Below are positions 1-7,838 of a stretch of 64,000 nt of DNA, piece after piece. Source of the stretch: Methylobacterium sp. E-045 (GTDB lineage Bacteria; Pseudomonadota; Alphaproteobacteria; Rhizobiales; Beijerinckiaceae); contig NZ_JAKSYE010000094.1 of the NCBI RefSeq assembly GCF_022829685.1, forward strand, positions 62,001 to 126,000. Reading direction: 5' to 3'. A program made the position numbers and the translations under genes. The notes below the pieces were generated by a model. The model searched no databases and was not told the origin of the DNA. It worked only from the letters and a program-made list of their open reading frames with translations. The stretch's first letter is position 1; every line of letters starts with the position of its first letter.

Positions 1-6
1 GCCGGA

Positions 7-44
7 TCTCACTGACCCTGACCTATGGGTCAGAGTCAGTGAGA
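7..44. repeat. Near-perfect 17-bp inverted repeat
   Basis: The arms at 7-23 and 28-44 pair with one mismatch around a 4-nt spacer. There is no T-run on either side, so this is not an obvious intrinsic terminator. It may be the end of a unit lying left of the window, an operator, or a dispersed palindrome. Confidence 0.6.
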
Positions 45-282
45 CTTGGTATCATGGAGTGAAAGCAACCCGGCAGCGGGTCCCCAACGTCGGAAAGTCA
101 CCACGCGATCGGTGTCGCCCCGTCTGAGCTGTTTTCCAACGCTTCGCCTCATTCCGAGGTGCCGCGCGGCGGCCTCGGACGAGCCCTCCGGGGATCGGGC
201 GACGCTTGGAGGGTTCCTTCGAAGTCCCTTGCTCAAGCAAAGGGCGCCTCAGGATGAGGAGGTCCGATAGGATGATCGGCTT

Positions 283-387
283 TAGAGCATTTTCCGTAAT
301 CTCTGGATCACGGAAAATGCTCTAACATACTGTGTGGGCGCATTTTCTTCACGCGAGCCGGCATCCACCTCGCTTGAAAATGCTCTA
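283..387. repeat. Two adjacent intergenic palindromes sharing an AGAGCATTTTC/GAAAATGCTCT core
   Basis: The first has 15-bp perfect arms at 283-297 and 310-324 around a 12-nt spacer. The second, about 338-387, has GCATTTTC at 340-347 and GAAAATGC at 376-383 around a longer centre. I recall similar units scattered through Methylobacterium and Bradyrhizobium intergenic DNA, which fits a REP-like dispersed element. The rest of 1-559 shows no supportable gene: its open frames are short, overlap on both strands and resemble no protein. Confidence 0.6.
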
Positions 388-559
388 GTATGAAGATCCA
401 CCGATAAATTCGATTGAACACTCCATCGGCACATGCATCAAGGCCGAAGATACCTGTGTGCCGTTCCGGACGGAGCGGCTGAGACGGCGCGTCATCGGCC
501 TATACCCTCGGCTCCGATGACGGAGACAGCCGCGTGTTGCCGCCGCCCGGCGCTTCGCG

Positions 560-1762
560 TCAACGTGCCGGGCGCGACGCCGCTAGGGCGCGGGAGAGGG
601 CCAGCATCACGGCGAGGGTGTCCGCCTCGTCCTGCTCGGCGCCGTGATCGCTGAGCTTGACGATCACCGTGCCGGTGTCGCGGTTGATGTAGACGTACTG
701 CCCGTAGACGCCGATGGCGGAAATGTCGTCGTCGCCCTCCGGCACGTGCCACCATTGCGCCGAGTAGGGCCAGCCGTCGACCTCCCGGCGGGCGGGGGTC
801 TCGATCCGCTCGATCCAGCGTGCCGGAACGATGCTCGCGCCGCCGACGCGGCCACGGTCGGCCACCATCAGCCCCAGGCGGATGAAATCCCGGGCCACGG
901 CGTTGAGGCAGCAGAAGGCCTTCTCCGTCCCGCCCGGCCGGTCGAGATTCCAGGTCGCGTTCGCCTGCGCGCCCATGGGCTTCCAGATCCTCTCCGAGAG
1001 GAGGTCGGCCAGGGGCTTCTTCTCGACCTCCGCGAGGATCAGGCCGAGGATCTCGGTGTCGATGCTGCGGTACTGGCCCGTGCTGCCGGGCTTCGACGAC
1101 AGGGTGGCGTGGTCGCGCACGAAGGCCCGGATGTCGCGGGTGAGGTATAGGCCGGCGGTGCCCGTGAGCGGGTCCCACGGGTCGTAATTCTCCGGCACCG
1201 CGAGCCCGCTCGTCATGTCGAGGAGGTCGCGGACGGTGATGCGGCCGAAGGCCGGCTCGGCCCGCAGATACGGCAGCAGGGTCGCCACAGGGTCGGTCTC
1301 GGCGAGTTTCCCCGCGGCGATCGTCTGGCCGACCAGGAGCGAGACCACCGATTTCGCCACCGACCAGGACGGGAACAGCGTCGCCGGCCCCGCGCCGGGG
1401 CGGTACCATTCATGGATGAGGATTCCGTCCTGGGTCACCAGCAGGGCGTTGGTGTGGGTCGCCTCCAGCATCTCCGCCAGGGGAACGCTGCGTCCCTTCC
1501 AGGAGACCCGGGGGGGAAGCGCGGCGGACCGGACGGGCAGGGCGCGGGACGAGGCCGCCGCCGCCACCTTCCGGCTCGAGAACCACGTGCCCACGGAGGA
1601 GGGGTCGACGATGGCGAGGGCCGCCAGGGTGATCGGGTTCGGCACGCCGAGCAGCGGGCCGATGGCGGCAGCCAGCCCGCCGAGCGCCAGGGCGCCGATC
1701 AGCGCCCCGGCGAGCCAGGGGCGGCGAAAGCGGGGCCGGAGGCGGACGAATCTCGACATCAC
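560..1762 (-). CDS. Serine hydrolase of the class-C beta-lactamase family, membrane-anchored or exported
   Basis: The 400-residue protein has an N-terminal hydrophobic segment at about 16-40 that would anchor or export it. A beta-lactamase-related domain covers about 90-390. The SxxK motif is S134-V-A-K137, preceded by Trp as in many 6-aminohexanoate-dimer-hydrolase-like members, and the second motif is Y231-R-S. These residues fit a periplasmic acyl-serine hydrolase acting on an amide or ester. The family is broad (esterases, D-aminopeptidases, EstB-type), so the substrate is unknown. The SMR gene ends 3 nt upstream of this start, so the two are probably co-transcribed. Confidence 0.85.
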   Translation of the reverse strand: MMSRFVRLRPRFRRPWLAGALIGALALGGLAAAIGPLLGVPNPITLAALAIVDPSSVGTWFSSRKVAAAASSRALPVRSAALPPRVSWKGRSVPLAEMLEATHTNALLVTQDGILIHEWYRPGAGPATLFPSWSVAKSVVSLLVGQTIAAGKLAETDPVATLLPYLRAEPAFGRITVRDLLDMTSGLAVPENYDPWDPLTGTAGLYLTRDIRAFVRDHATLSSKPGSTGQYRSIDTEILGLILAEVEKKPLADLLSERIWKPMGAQANATWNLDRPGGTEKAFCCLNAVARDFIRLGLMVADRGRVGGASIVPARWIERIETPARREVDGWPYSAQWWHVPEGDDDISAIGVYGQYVYINRDTGTVIVKLSDHGAEQDEADTLAVMLALSRALAASRPAR

Positions 1763-1765
1763 CGC

Positions 1766-2095
1766 TCAGTGAGGCGCGGTCTGGCCCGAGGCGAGGATCG
1801 TCACGCCGACGGCGATCACCGCGATCCCGATCATCATCGGCAGGGTGATCGGCTCCTGGAACAGCAGCGCGCCGCCGAGCGCCGCGCCGACCATGCCGAC
1901 CCCGGCCCAGATCGCGTAGACGATCCCGATGGGCAGCATGTTCATGCTGTTCGACATCAGCCAGAACGCCGTGCCGTAGCCCAGCACCACGACGATCGTC
2001 GGCAGGGGCTTGGTCAGGCCGTCGGCGGCCTTGAGGGCGAGGGTCGCCGTGACCTCGGCGCTGATGGCGAAGGCGAGGAGGAGATAGGGGTTCAT
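1766..2095 (-). CDS. Small multidrug resistance (SMR/EmrE-type) transporter
   Basis: This 109-residue protein has four hydrophobic segments and the SMR hallmark glutamate, E14, in the first helix. A Trp-Ala-Gly-rich third helix follows. Such proteins act as dual-topology dimers that exchange protons for cationic compounds or guanidinium. I chose the ATG at 2095 because the frame upstream (to 2188) adds a charged stretch with no family similarity, while this start gives the usual 105-110 residues. It is the first gene of a pair with the serine hydrolase. A single SMR gene suggests an EmrE/SugE-like homodimer. Confidence 0.85.
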   Translation of the reverse strand: MNPYLLLAFAISAEVTATLALKAADGLTKPLPTIVVVLGYGTAFWLMSNSMNMLPIGIVYAIWAGVGMVGAALGGALLFQEPITLPMMIGIAVIAVGVTILASGQTAPH

Positions 2096-2531
2096 CGGCG
2101 AGGCGTCCGTGCGGTCGGCGGGCTGAAAGGCGGGGTCGGCGGCCATCCGCATGGCGATGTCCGCGTCGTGTCCGAGGCCGGAATCCACCGGTACGGCACA
2201 GGTCGTCCAAGAACACGAAGGCCGTTAATGTCACGTGTGGATGGCGCATGAAACGCCGCCCGATGGCGGTCGAAGCCGGGGCCGCGTGGCGGTGGCGGTC
2301 CGCCGATCCAGCACAGGCGGTCCGGGGGGCGCGCGCCGAAAGCGGGGTCCGTCCGTCGATGGCGTCTTGCTCCGATCGGGGTCTCACGGCACAGATCGGG
2401 ATCGCCTGCGCGCGATTTCCCCGGCTTACCCGAGCCGGCGTGTCCACGGGGGAGCATCCCGGCACGATCCTCGTCGCCACCGAGACCATTCCCCTCGCCA
2501 TGTCCCTCTCCCCGCTGCGGAATCCGACACC
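2096..2531. other. Intergenic region without a supportable gene
   Basis: This 436-bp stretch lies between the divergent SMR gene and the small secreted-protein gene and presumably holds both promoters. Open frames on either strand are shadow-like (Arg/Pro/Gly rich) and I see no clear promoter motif. Confidence 0.5.
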
Positions 2532-2783
2532 ATGCGCATGACCCTGACCGCCTTCCTCCTCATCGCCCTCACCGGTGCCGCCCTCGCGCAGCAGGTGGAC
2601 GAGCCGCCGATCCAGAGCCCGCAGGACGCCGCCTGTCGCGAACAGGCCAGAGCGCAGGTGTTCAGCGCCGCCAACCCGAGCAATCTCAGCCTCTACGACC
2701 TCGGCTCGCAGATCTATCACGCCTGCATGGCCAGCTATCACGGCGCCGGCCCGAACCCGGACCGCAAGGATCGCCGTTTCTGA
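2532..2783 (+). CDS. Small secreted protein of unknown function
   Basis: An 83-residue protein with a clear Sec signal peptide: positive start, hydrophobic core at about 4-16, and an ALA-Q-type cleavage site near residue 19. The mature part is about 64 residues with two cysteines (C33 and a second near residue 66) that could form a disulfide. I do not recognise a family. The ATG at 2532 is chosen because it places the signal peptide at the N-terminus; the ATG at 2538 is an alternative. It converges on dctD, leaving about 20 bp between the stops. Confidence 0.65.
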   Translation: MRMTLTAFLLIALTGAALAQQVDEPPIQSPQDAACREQARAQVFSAANPSNLSLYDLGSQIYHACMASYHGAGPNPDRKDRRF

Positions 2784-2804
2784 GGTTGGCTAAGCCCTTC
2801 CGCC

Positions 2805-4163
2805 TCAACGATAATCGGTGGGCGTCAGGCTGTGCCGGGCGATCTTGTCGTAGAGGGTCTTGCGCGGCGTGCCCAGCGATTCGGCGGCGGTGCGGACGTC
2901 CCCGCCGGCCATGATCAGCTCCTCGCGGATGAGGCCGCGTTCGAACCGGTCGACCTGTTCGGCCAGGGTTCCGGCGGTGGCGGCTTCGGGCGGCGAGACC
3001 TCGTGCTGCCCGAGGCCCAGGGCGTGACGCTCGGCGAAATGGCCGAGTTCGCGCACGTTGCCGGGCCAGTCGTGCCGGCGCAGATGCTCCCGCACGGCCG
3101 GTGTGATCGGCGCCGGCTCGCGGCCGAAGCGCGTCGCCGCGCGGGTCAGGAATTCCTGGAACAGCAGCATCACGTCCTCGCGCCGGTCGCGCAGGGGCGG
3201 GATCGCGATCGTGATGACGTTGAGGCGGTGGTAGAGGTCGTCGCGGAAGGTGCCCTGCGCGGCGGCCTGGCCGAGATCGACCTTGGTGGCGGCCACCACG
3301 CGCATGTCGATGGGGCGGATCTCGTTGGTGCCCAACGGCTCCACCGCCCGTTCCTGCAGCACCCGCAGGAGCTTGACCTGGAGACCGAGGGGCATGCTTT
3401 CGATCTCGTCGAGGAACAGCGTGCCGCCCTGCGCGTGCTCGATCCGGCCGACCCGGCGCTTGAGGGCACCGGTGAAGGCGCCGGCCTCATGGCCGAAGAG
3501 CTCGCTCTCCACGACGCTGTCGGGCAGCGCCCCGCAATTCATGGCGACGAAGTTCCGGCCGGCCCGCCGGCTCCAGCGATGCAGGGCGCTCGCCACCACC
3601 TCCTTGCCCGAACCGGTCTCGCCGAAGACGAGCACGTCCACATCGGCCTGGGCGACCTCCCGCACGAGGCGGCGCAGGCGCACCATCTCGGGTGAGATGC
3701 CGAGGAAGGCCGGGTCCTCCTCCACCGCCGCCTCGAGCCGGGCGCGCAGGCTGCGGTTCTCGAGGACGAGGCGCCGCCGCTCCAGGGCGCGGCGCGCCGA
3801 GACGACGAGGGATTCGGCCGGATAGGGCTTGGCCAGGAAGTCGTAGGCCCCGTCGCGCATGGCGCCCACCGCCATGCGGATGTCGCCGTGGCCGGTGATC
3901 AGGATGACCGGCAGTTCCGGATCGATCGCCTTGATCCGCCCGAACAGGGCGATGCCGTCGAGATCGGGAAGGCGCACGTCCGTGACGACGAGGCCGGGTG
4001 GGTCGGCGAGGATCGCGGCCAGCGCCGGTTCGGCGGCTCCGAAGGTCTCCACCATGAACCCGTCGAGTTCCAGGCTCTGGCGGTTGGCGCGGCAGACATC
4101 CGCTTCGTCGTCGATGAAGACGACCCGTTCTGCCGACCCGCCCGCACCCTCTTGAACGCTCAC
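2805..4163 (-). CDS. dctD: C4-dicarboxylate response regulator DctD, sigma-54 activator
   Basis: A 452-residue NtrC-family regulator. The receiver domain (about 12-130) has acidic residues D18-D19, phosphoacceptor D62 and K112. The AAA+ domain (about 155-385) has the Walker A loop G181-K187-E188 and the sigma-54-contacting GAFTGA at 228-233. The Fis-type HTH lies at the C-terminus. Phosphorylated DctD binds upstream of dctA and opens the sigma-54 promoter. Its start overlaps the dctB stop by 4 nt (ATGA coupling). Assignment to DctD rather than another NtrC-family member rests on the dctB and dctA neighbours and the sigma-54 site before dctA. Confidence 0.92.
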   Translation of the reverse strand: MSVQEGAGGSAERVVFIDDEADVCRANRQSLELDGFMVETFGAAEPALAAILADPPGLVVTDVRLPDLDGIALFGRIKAIDPELPVILITGHGDIRMAVGAMRDGAYDFLAKPYPAESLVVSARRALERRRLVLENRSLRARLEAAVEEDPAFLGISPEMVRLRRLVREVAQADVDVLVFGETGSGKEVVASALHRWSRRAGRNFVAMNCGALPDSVVESELFGHEAGAFTGALKRRVGRIEHAQGGTLFLDEIESMPLGLQVKLLRVLQERAVEPLGTNEIRPIDMRVVAATKVDLGQAAAQGTFRDDLYHRLNVITIAIPPLRDRREDVMLLFQEFLTRAATRFGREPAPITPAVREHLRRHDWPGNVRELGHFAERHALGLGQHEVSPPEAATAGTLAEQVDRFERGLIREELIMAGGDVRTAAESLGTPRKTLYDKIARHSLTPTDYR

Positions 4164-6037
4164 GGGGTCGTCTCCAAAGGGGCTTTCGCCAGTTCCATCC
4201 GAAACACCGCGCCGCCGGCCGGATCATCCAGGGCGTTCAGGCTGCCGCCGCAATCCTCGACGATTCCGCGTGCGATGGCGAGCCCGAGCCCGAGCCCATC
4301 GGATTTGGTGGTGAAGAAGGCATCGAAGACCTGAGCCCGGATGGTCTCGGGCAGGCCCGGCCCGGTATCGCGCACCTCGATGGCCACACGATTCTCAGGC
4401 GCGTCCCGCACCAGGATGGAGACCTGTGGATCGCTGCTCCCCGCCGCCGCGTCGAGGCCGTTCTGCAGCAGGTTCACCACGACCTGTTCCAGGCGCGGAC
4501 CGTCGCCGAGGACGCGCAGGCTCGGCGACGGACTCTCTGCCGACAGCGCGATCCCGGTCGCCCTTGCCCGTGCCTCCACCAGTTCCAGACTGTTGGCGAG
4601 GATGTCCGCCAGGGCCACGGGCTCGCGCCGGGGCGACGAGCGCCGGGCGAATCCCTTGAGCTGCCGCGTCAGCCCGCCGATGCGGTCGGTGAGGCGGCCG
4701 ATGGCGAAGGCGTTCTCCGCCGCCTCCTCGCCCCGGCCCCGCCTGACGAGGATCGCCGCGTTGTCGGCGTAGGAGCGGATGGCGGCCAGCGGCTGGTTGA
4801 TCTCATGCGCCATGCTCGCGGCGAACTGGCCCAATGCCGCGAGCCGACCGGCCTGTGCGAGTTCGCGGCCGAGGCGCTCGCGCTCGGCTTCCGCCTGCCG
4901 TCGTTCCTCCTCCGCCCGCCGTCGTTCCTCGATCTCCAGCCGGAGCATCCTGTTGGCGTCGGTGAGCTCCAGCGTGCGCTCGCGGACGCTCTTTTCCAAC
5001 TCCTCCCGGCGCGCCGCGGCCTGGGCGAGGTGCTGGCGGGTCCGCCGCCGACGGCCCGAAAGGGTCGCGATCCCGATGCAGGCGAGTCCGGTGCCGAGGG
5101 CGGCGATGATCCAGGCCTGCACCCGCTCGCGGTCGACGGCGGAGCCCACGGGCGTCAGGGTATGGAGTCGCCAGTCGGTGCCCGGAATGGCGGCGTCCAG
5201 GGCCAGGGCGGTCCGCGCCGGCCGCGATCCCCGGCCGACGCGGACGAGGTCCTGCATCCCCCCGACGGGATGGAGCGGGAGCGCCGAGAGCGGCGCTTCG
5301 CCGAATTCCAGCGCTGCGCGGATGCGCTTCCGCTCGTCGTCGCCGACCTCGCGCAGGGTGGCGAAGCTCCAGGCGGGATCGCTCGCCACGAGGACGATGC
5401 CCCTCGCATCGGCCACGAACACTCCGTCTCCCGATTGCCGCCACGCGGCCTCGACCCCGTCGAACTCGATCTTCACCACGACGACGCCGCCGGCTTCTCC
5501 GATCCGTCGCGACAGGTAGAGCCCCGCTCGGCCGCTGACCGTGCCCAAGGCGAACTGCGACCCGGCGCCATCGGCCATGGCCTGCCGGAAATAGGGTCTG
5601 AACGCGTAGTCCCGGCCGACGAAGCTGCGCTCGGCCTCCGCGTTGCTCGCCGCCACGGTGATCCCGTCGGGGCGAATGACGTAGATCACCGCCGAGCCCG
5701 TGGCGGCCGCCACCTGGGCGAGGCGCTTGCTGACCTGCTCGACCATGGCCGGCGTCGGCGCCGGCCCCGCCACGGCGGCGATCTCCGGGTCCGCCGCGAG
5801 AGCCAGGGGGAGCGAGGCCTGTTTCTGCATTTCGGACCGCAGGGCGCCGACCTGCAGAGCCAGAGTCGACTGTGCCGTGCGGCGCAGGTCGGCCAGCGCC
5901 CAGCGTTCGGCGGCCCGTCCGGCCAGCCACGCTGCGACCAATACCAGGACGAGGCTGGCGGCGAGGACGAGGCTCCGTCGCGCGTGTTTCAGGAGGCCGC
6001 GATCGGTTCCCTCGCGAGGCGGGACATTCGACGTCAA
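4160..6037 (-). CDS. dctB: C4-dicarboxylate sensor histidine kinase DctB
   Basis: A 625-residue membrane kinase. A first TM helix at about 22-42 and a second at about 305-325 enclose a periplasmic sensor region resembling the DctB double-PAS (dCache) fold. A Glu/Arg-rich coiled coil at about 335-395 leads to the dimerisation helix with phosphoacceptor H411 in an AHEINQPL motif. An ATPase domain with N, G1 and G2 boxes follows. Family members sense succinate, malate or fumarate and phosphorylate DctD. The gene diverges from dctA, and the 309-bp gap holds the regulatory sites. Confidence 0.92.
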   Translation of the reverse strand: MTSNVPPREGTDRGLLKHARRSLVLAASLVLVLVAAWLAGRAAERWALADLRRTAQSTLALQVGALRSEMQKQASLPLALAADPEIAAVAGPAPTPAMVEQVSKRLAQVAAATGSAVIYVIRPDGITVAASNAEAERSFVGRDYAFRPYFRQAMADGAGSQFALGTVSGRAGLYLSRRIGEAGGVVVVKIEFDGVEAAWRQSGDGVFVADARGIVLVASDPAWSFATLREVGDDERKRIRAALEFGEAPLSALPLHPVGGMQDLVRVGRGSRPARTALALDAAIPGTDWRLHTLTPVGSAVDRERVQAWIIAALGTGLACIGIATLSGRRRRTRQHLAQAAARREELEKSVRERTLELTDANRMLRLEIEERRRAEEERRQAEAERERLGRELAQAGRLAALGQFAASMAHEINQPLAAIRSYADNAAILVRRGRGEEAAENAFAIGRLTDRIGGLTRQLKGFARRSSPRREPVALADILANSLELVEARARATGIALSAESPSPSLRVLGDGPRLEQVVVNLLQNGLDAAAGSSDPQVSILVRDAPENRVAIEVRDTGPGLPETIRAQVFDAFFTTKSDGLGLGLAIARGIVEDCGGSLNALDDPAGGAVFRMELAKAPLETTP

Positions 6038-6050
6038 CAGGCATGCTCCA

Positions 6051-6098
6051 GTGCGAAATCCCGGACGGCATTTCGCGACCGTGTGCGGAATTTCGCAT
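6051..6098. promoter_or_regulatory. Candidate DctD upstream activator sites
   Basis: Two dyads lie about 85-130 bp upstream of the sigma-54 promoter. One has half-sites GTGCGAAA (6051-6058) and TTTCGC (6071-6076). The other is a near-palindrome at 6083-6096 (TGCGGAA then TTTCGCA, one mismatch). Tandem TGCG-type dyads at this distance are what DctD binds upstream of rhizobial dctA. Assignment is by position and resemblance only. Confidence 0.6.
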
Positions 6099-6182
6099 TC
6101 GACGGGACGAAGAGGTCGGTGGCCATCTGAAAAATATGTCTCAAATCAATATCTTAACGAATTATTTCGGGCGTTCCCGATC

Positions 6183-6197
6183 TGGCACGGCGGTTGC
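6183..6197 (+). promoter_or_regulatory. Sigma-54 (-24/-12) promoter of dctA
   Basis: The sequence matches the consensus exactly: TGGCAC (6183-6188), five bases, TTGC (6194-6197). It sits about 150 bp before the dctA start, downstream of the candidate DctD sites. Confidence 0.9.
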
Positions 6198-6346
6198 CAT
6201 TCTCAAATCGAAACGCAGGCCTGCGTTCATCGCAGGCCTGCGAGCCGAAGGGATCCAATCCCGGACGCCAAGACCAAGAGACGACGAAGCCCGGACACGC
6301 CGGCCCTTCGATCCGAACCGATCGATTCCCAAGGGAGAAACCCGCC

Positions 6347-7702
6347 ATGGTCGCCATACCGTCACCGCTCACCGCGCCGCATGCGCCGGCAAAGCCGAAG
6401 CCCCTCTATCGCACCCTGTATTTCCAGGTGCTCGTCGCCGTGGCGATCGGCATCACCCTCGGCCATTTCTACCCTCAGGTCGGCGCGGACATGAAGCCGC
6501 TCGGCGATGCCTTCATCAAGCTCGTCAAGATGATCATCGCGCCGGTGATCTTCCTCACCGTCGTCTCCGGCATCGCCGGCATGACCAATCTCGAGAAGGT
6601 CGGCCGCGTCGGCGGCAAGGCACTGATCTACTTCCTCACTTTCTCGACGCTGGCCCTGATCGTCGGCCTGATCGTGGCGAACCTCGTCCAGCCGGGCGCC
6701 GGCATGCACATCGATCCGAAGTCCCTCGATCCGAAGTCGATCGCGATGTACGCCGACAAGGCGAAGACGCAGTCGATCACCGACTTCCTCATGAACATCA
6801 TCCCGACCACGGCGGTGGGCGCCTTTTCGGGCGGCGAGATCCTTCAGGTCCTGTTCTTCTCGGTGCTGTTCGGCTTCGGTCTCGCCTTCCTGGGTGATCG
6901 CGGCAAGCCGGTTCTCGACATCATCAAGGTGCTCTCGGAAGCCATCTTCGGCGTCGTCAACATCATCATGAAGGTCGCTCCCATCGGTGCCTTCGGCGCC
7001 ATGGCCTTCACCATCGGCAAGTACGGCATCGCCTCGCTCGCCAACCTCGCCTACCTCGTCGGCGCCTTCTACCTGACCTCGGCGATCTTCGTGCTCGGCG
7101 TCCTCGGTCTGGTGGCCCGCTACAACGGCTTCTCGATCATCAAGCTTATCCGCTACATCAAGGAAGAGCTGATGCTCGTCCTCGGGACCTCGTCCTCCGA
7201 GTCGGCCCTGCCCTCGCTGCTGGAGAAGATGGAGCGTGCCGGCTGCTCGAAGCCCGTCGTCGGCCTCGTGGTTCCCACCGGCTACTCGTTCAACCTCGAC
7301 GGCACCAACATCTACATGACCATGGCGGCGCTCTTCATCGCCCAGGCGACGGACACCCCGCTGACCTACGGCGAGCAGGGTCTGCTCCTCCTCGTGGCGA
7401 TGCTGTCCTCGAAGGGCGCGGCGGGCGTCACCGGCTCCGGCTTCATCACCCTCGCCGCGACCCTCGCGGTGGTCCCCTCGGTGCCCGTCGTCGGCATGGC
7501 GCTGATCCTCGGCGTCGACCGGTTCATGTCCGAGTGCCGCGCGCTCACCAACTTCATCGGCAACGCGGTCGCCTGCATCGTCGTCGCCCGCTGGGAAGGT
7601 GAGGTCGACGACGTCAGGCTCGCGGCCGCCCTCGGGGGCAGCCCGATCCCTCTGGCGAGCGAAACGCCGGTCTACCAACCGGCCCTCCAGCCGGCCGAGT
7701 AA
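6347..7702 (+). CDS. dctA: C4-dicarboxylate:cation symporter DctA
   Basis: A 451-residue member of the DAACS (glutamate/dicarboxylate:cation) family, matching DctA length. It has about eight TM helices. The conserved serine-rich stretch TSSSESALP lies near residues 284-292, and the [10 protein letters not shown] motif in TM7 is intact; both belong to the substrate and cation site. It imports succinate, fumarate and malate. The ATG at 6347 is preceded by an AAGGGAG ribosome-binding site at 6331-6337; in-frame extension to 6194 would run into the sigma-54 -12 element. Expression is expected to depend on DctB/DctD. Confidence 0.95.
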   Translation: MVAIPSPLTAPHAPAKPKPLYRTLYFQVLVAVAIGITLGHFYPQVGADMKPLGDAFIKLVKMIIAPVIFLTVVSGIAGMTNLEKVGRVGGKALIYFLTFSTLALIVGLIVANLVQPGAGMHIDPKSLDPKSIAMYADKAKTQSITDFLMNIIPTTAVGAFSGGEILQVLFFSVLFGFGLAFLGDRGKPVLDIIKVLSEAIFGVVNIIMKVAPIGAFGAMAFTIGKYGIASLANLAYLVGAFYLTSAIFVLGVLGLVARYNGFSIIKLIRYIKEELMLVLGTSSSESALPSLLEKMERAGCSKPVVGLVVPTGYSFNLDGTNIYMTMAALFIAQATDTPLTYGEQGLLLLVAMLSSKGAAGVTGSGFITLAATLAVVPSVPVVGMALILGVDRFMSECRALTNFIGNAVACIVVARWEGEVDDVRLAAALGGSPIPLASETPVYQPALQPAE

Positions 7703-7793
7703 CGGTCCCCGATCACCGCCCGGCGGAGGGGGCACCCCCTGTCCCGGGCCGATGCGGGACGCAAGGATATGGCGGCGCCGTCGTCGATCATCG

Positions 7794-7830
7794 GACCCAT
7801 GCCGCAGCCGTTCTGGCTGCGGCATGGGTC
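7794..7830. terminator. Perfect 16-bp hairpin between convergent genes
   Basis: Arms 7794-7809 and 7815-7830 are perfectly complementary around a 5-nt loop. It lies between the dctA stop (7702) and the exporter stop (7839), where a bidirectional terminator is expected. No U-tract is present on either strand, so it may be a transcript-end stabiliser rather than a canonical intrinsic terminator. Confidence 0.6.
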
Positions 7831-7838
7831 GGGGACGC

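Noticed and set aside
6194..6346. Upstream extension of dctA
   Set aside because: It would begin inside the sigma-54 -12 element and lacks similarity. The ATG at 6347 has a good ribosome-binding site.
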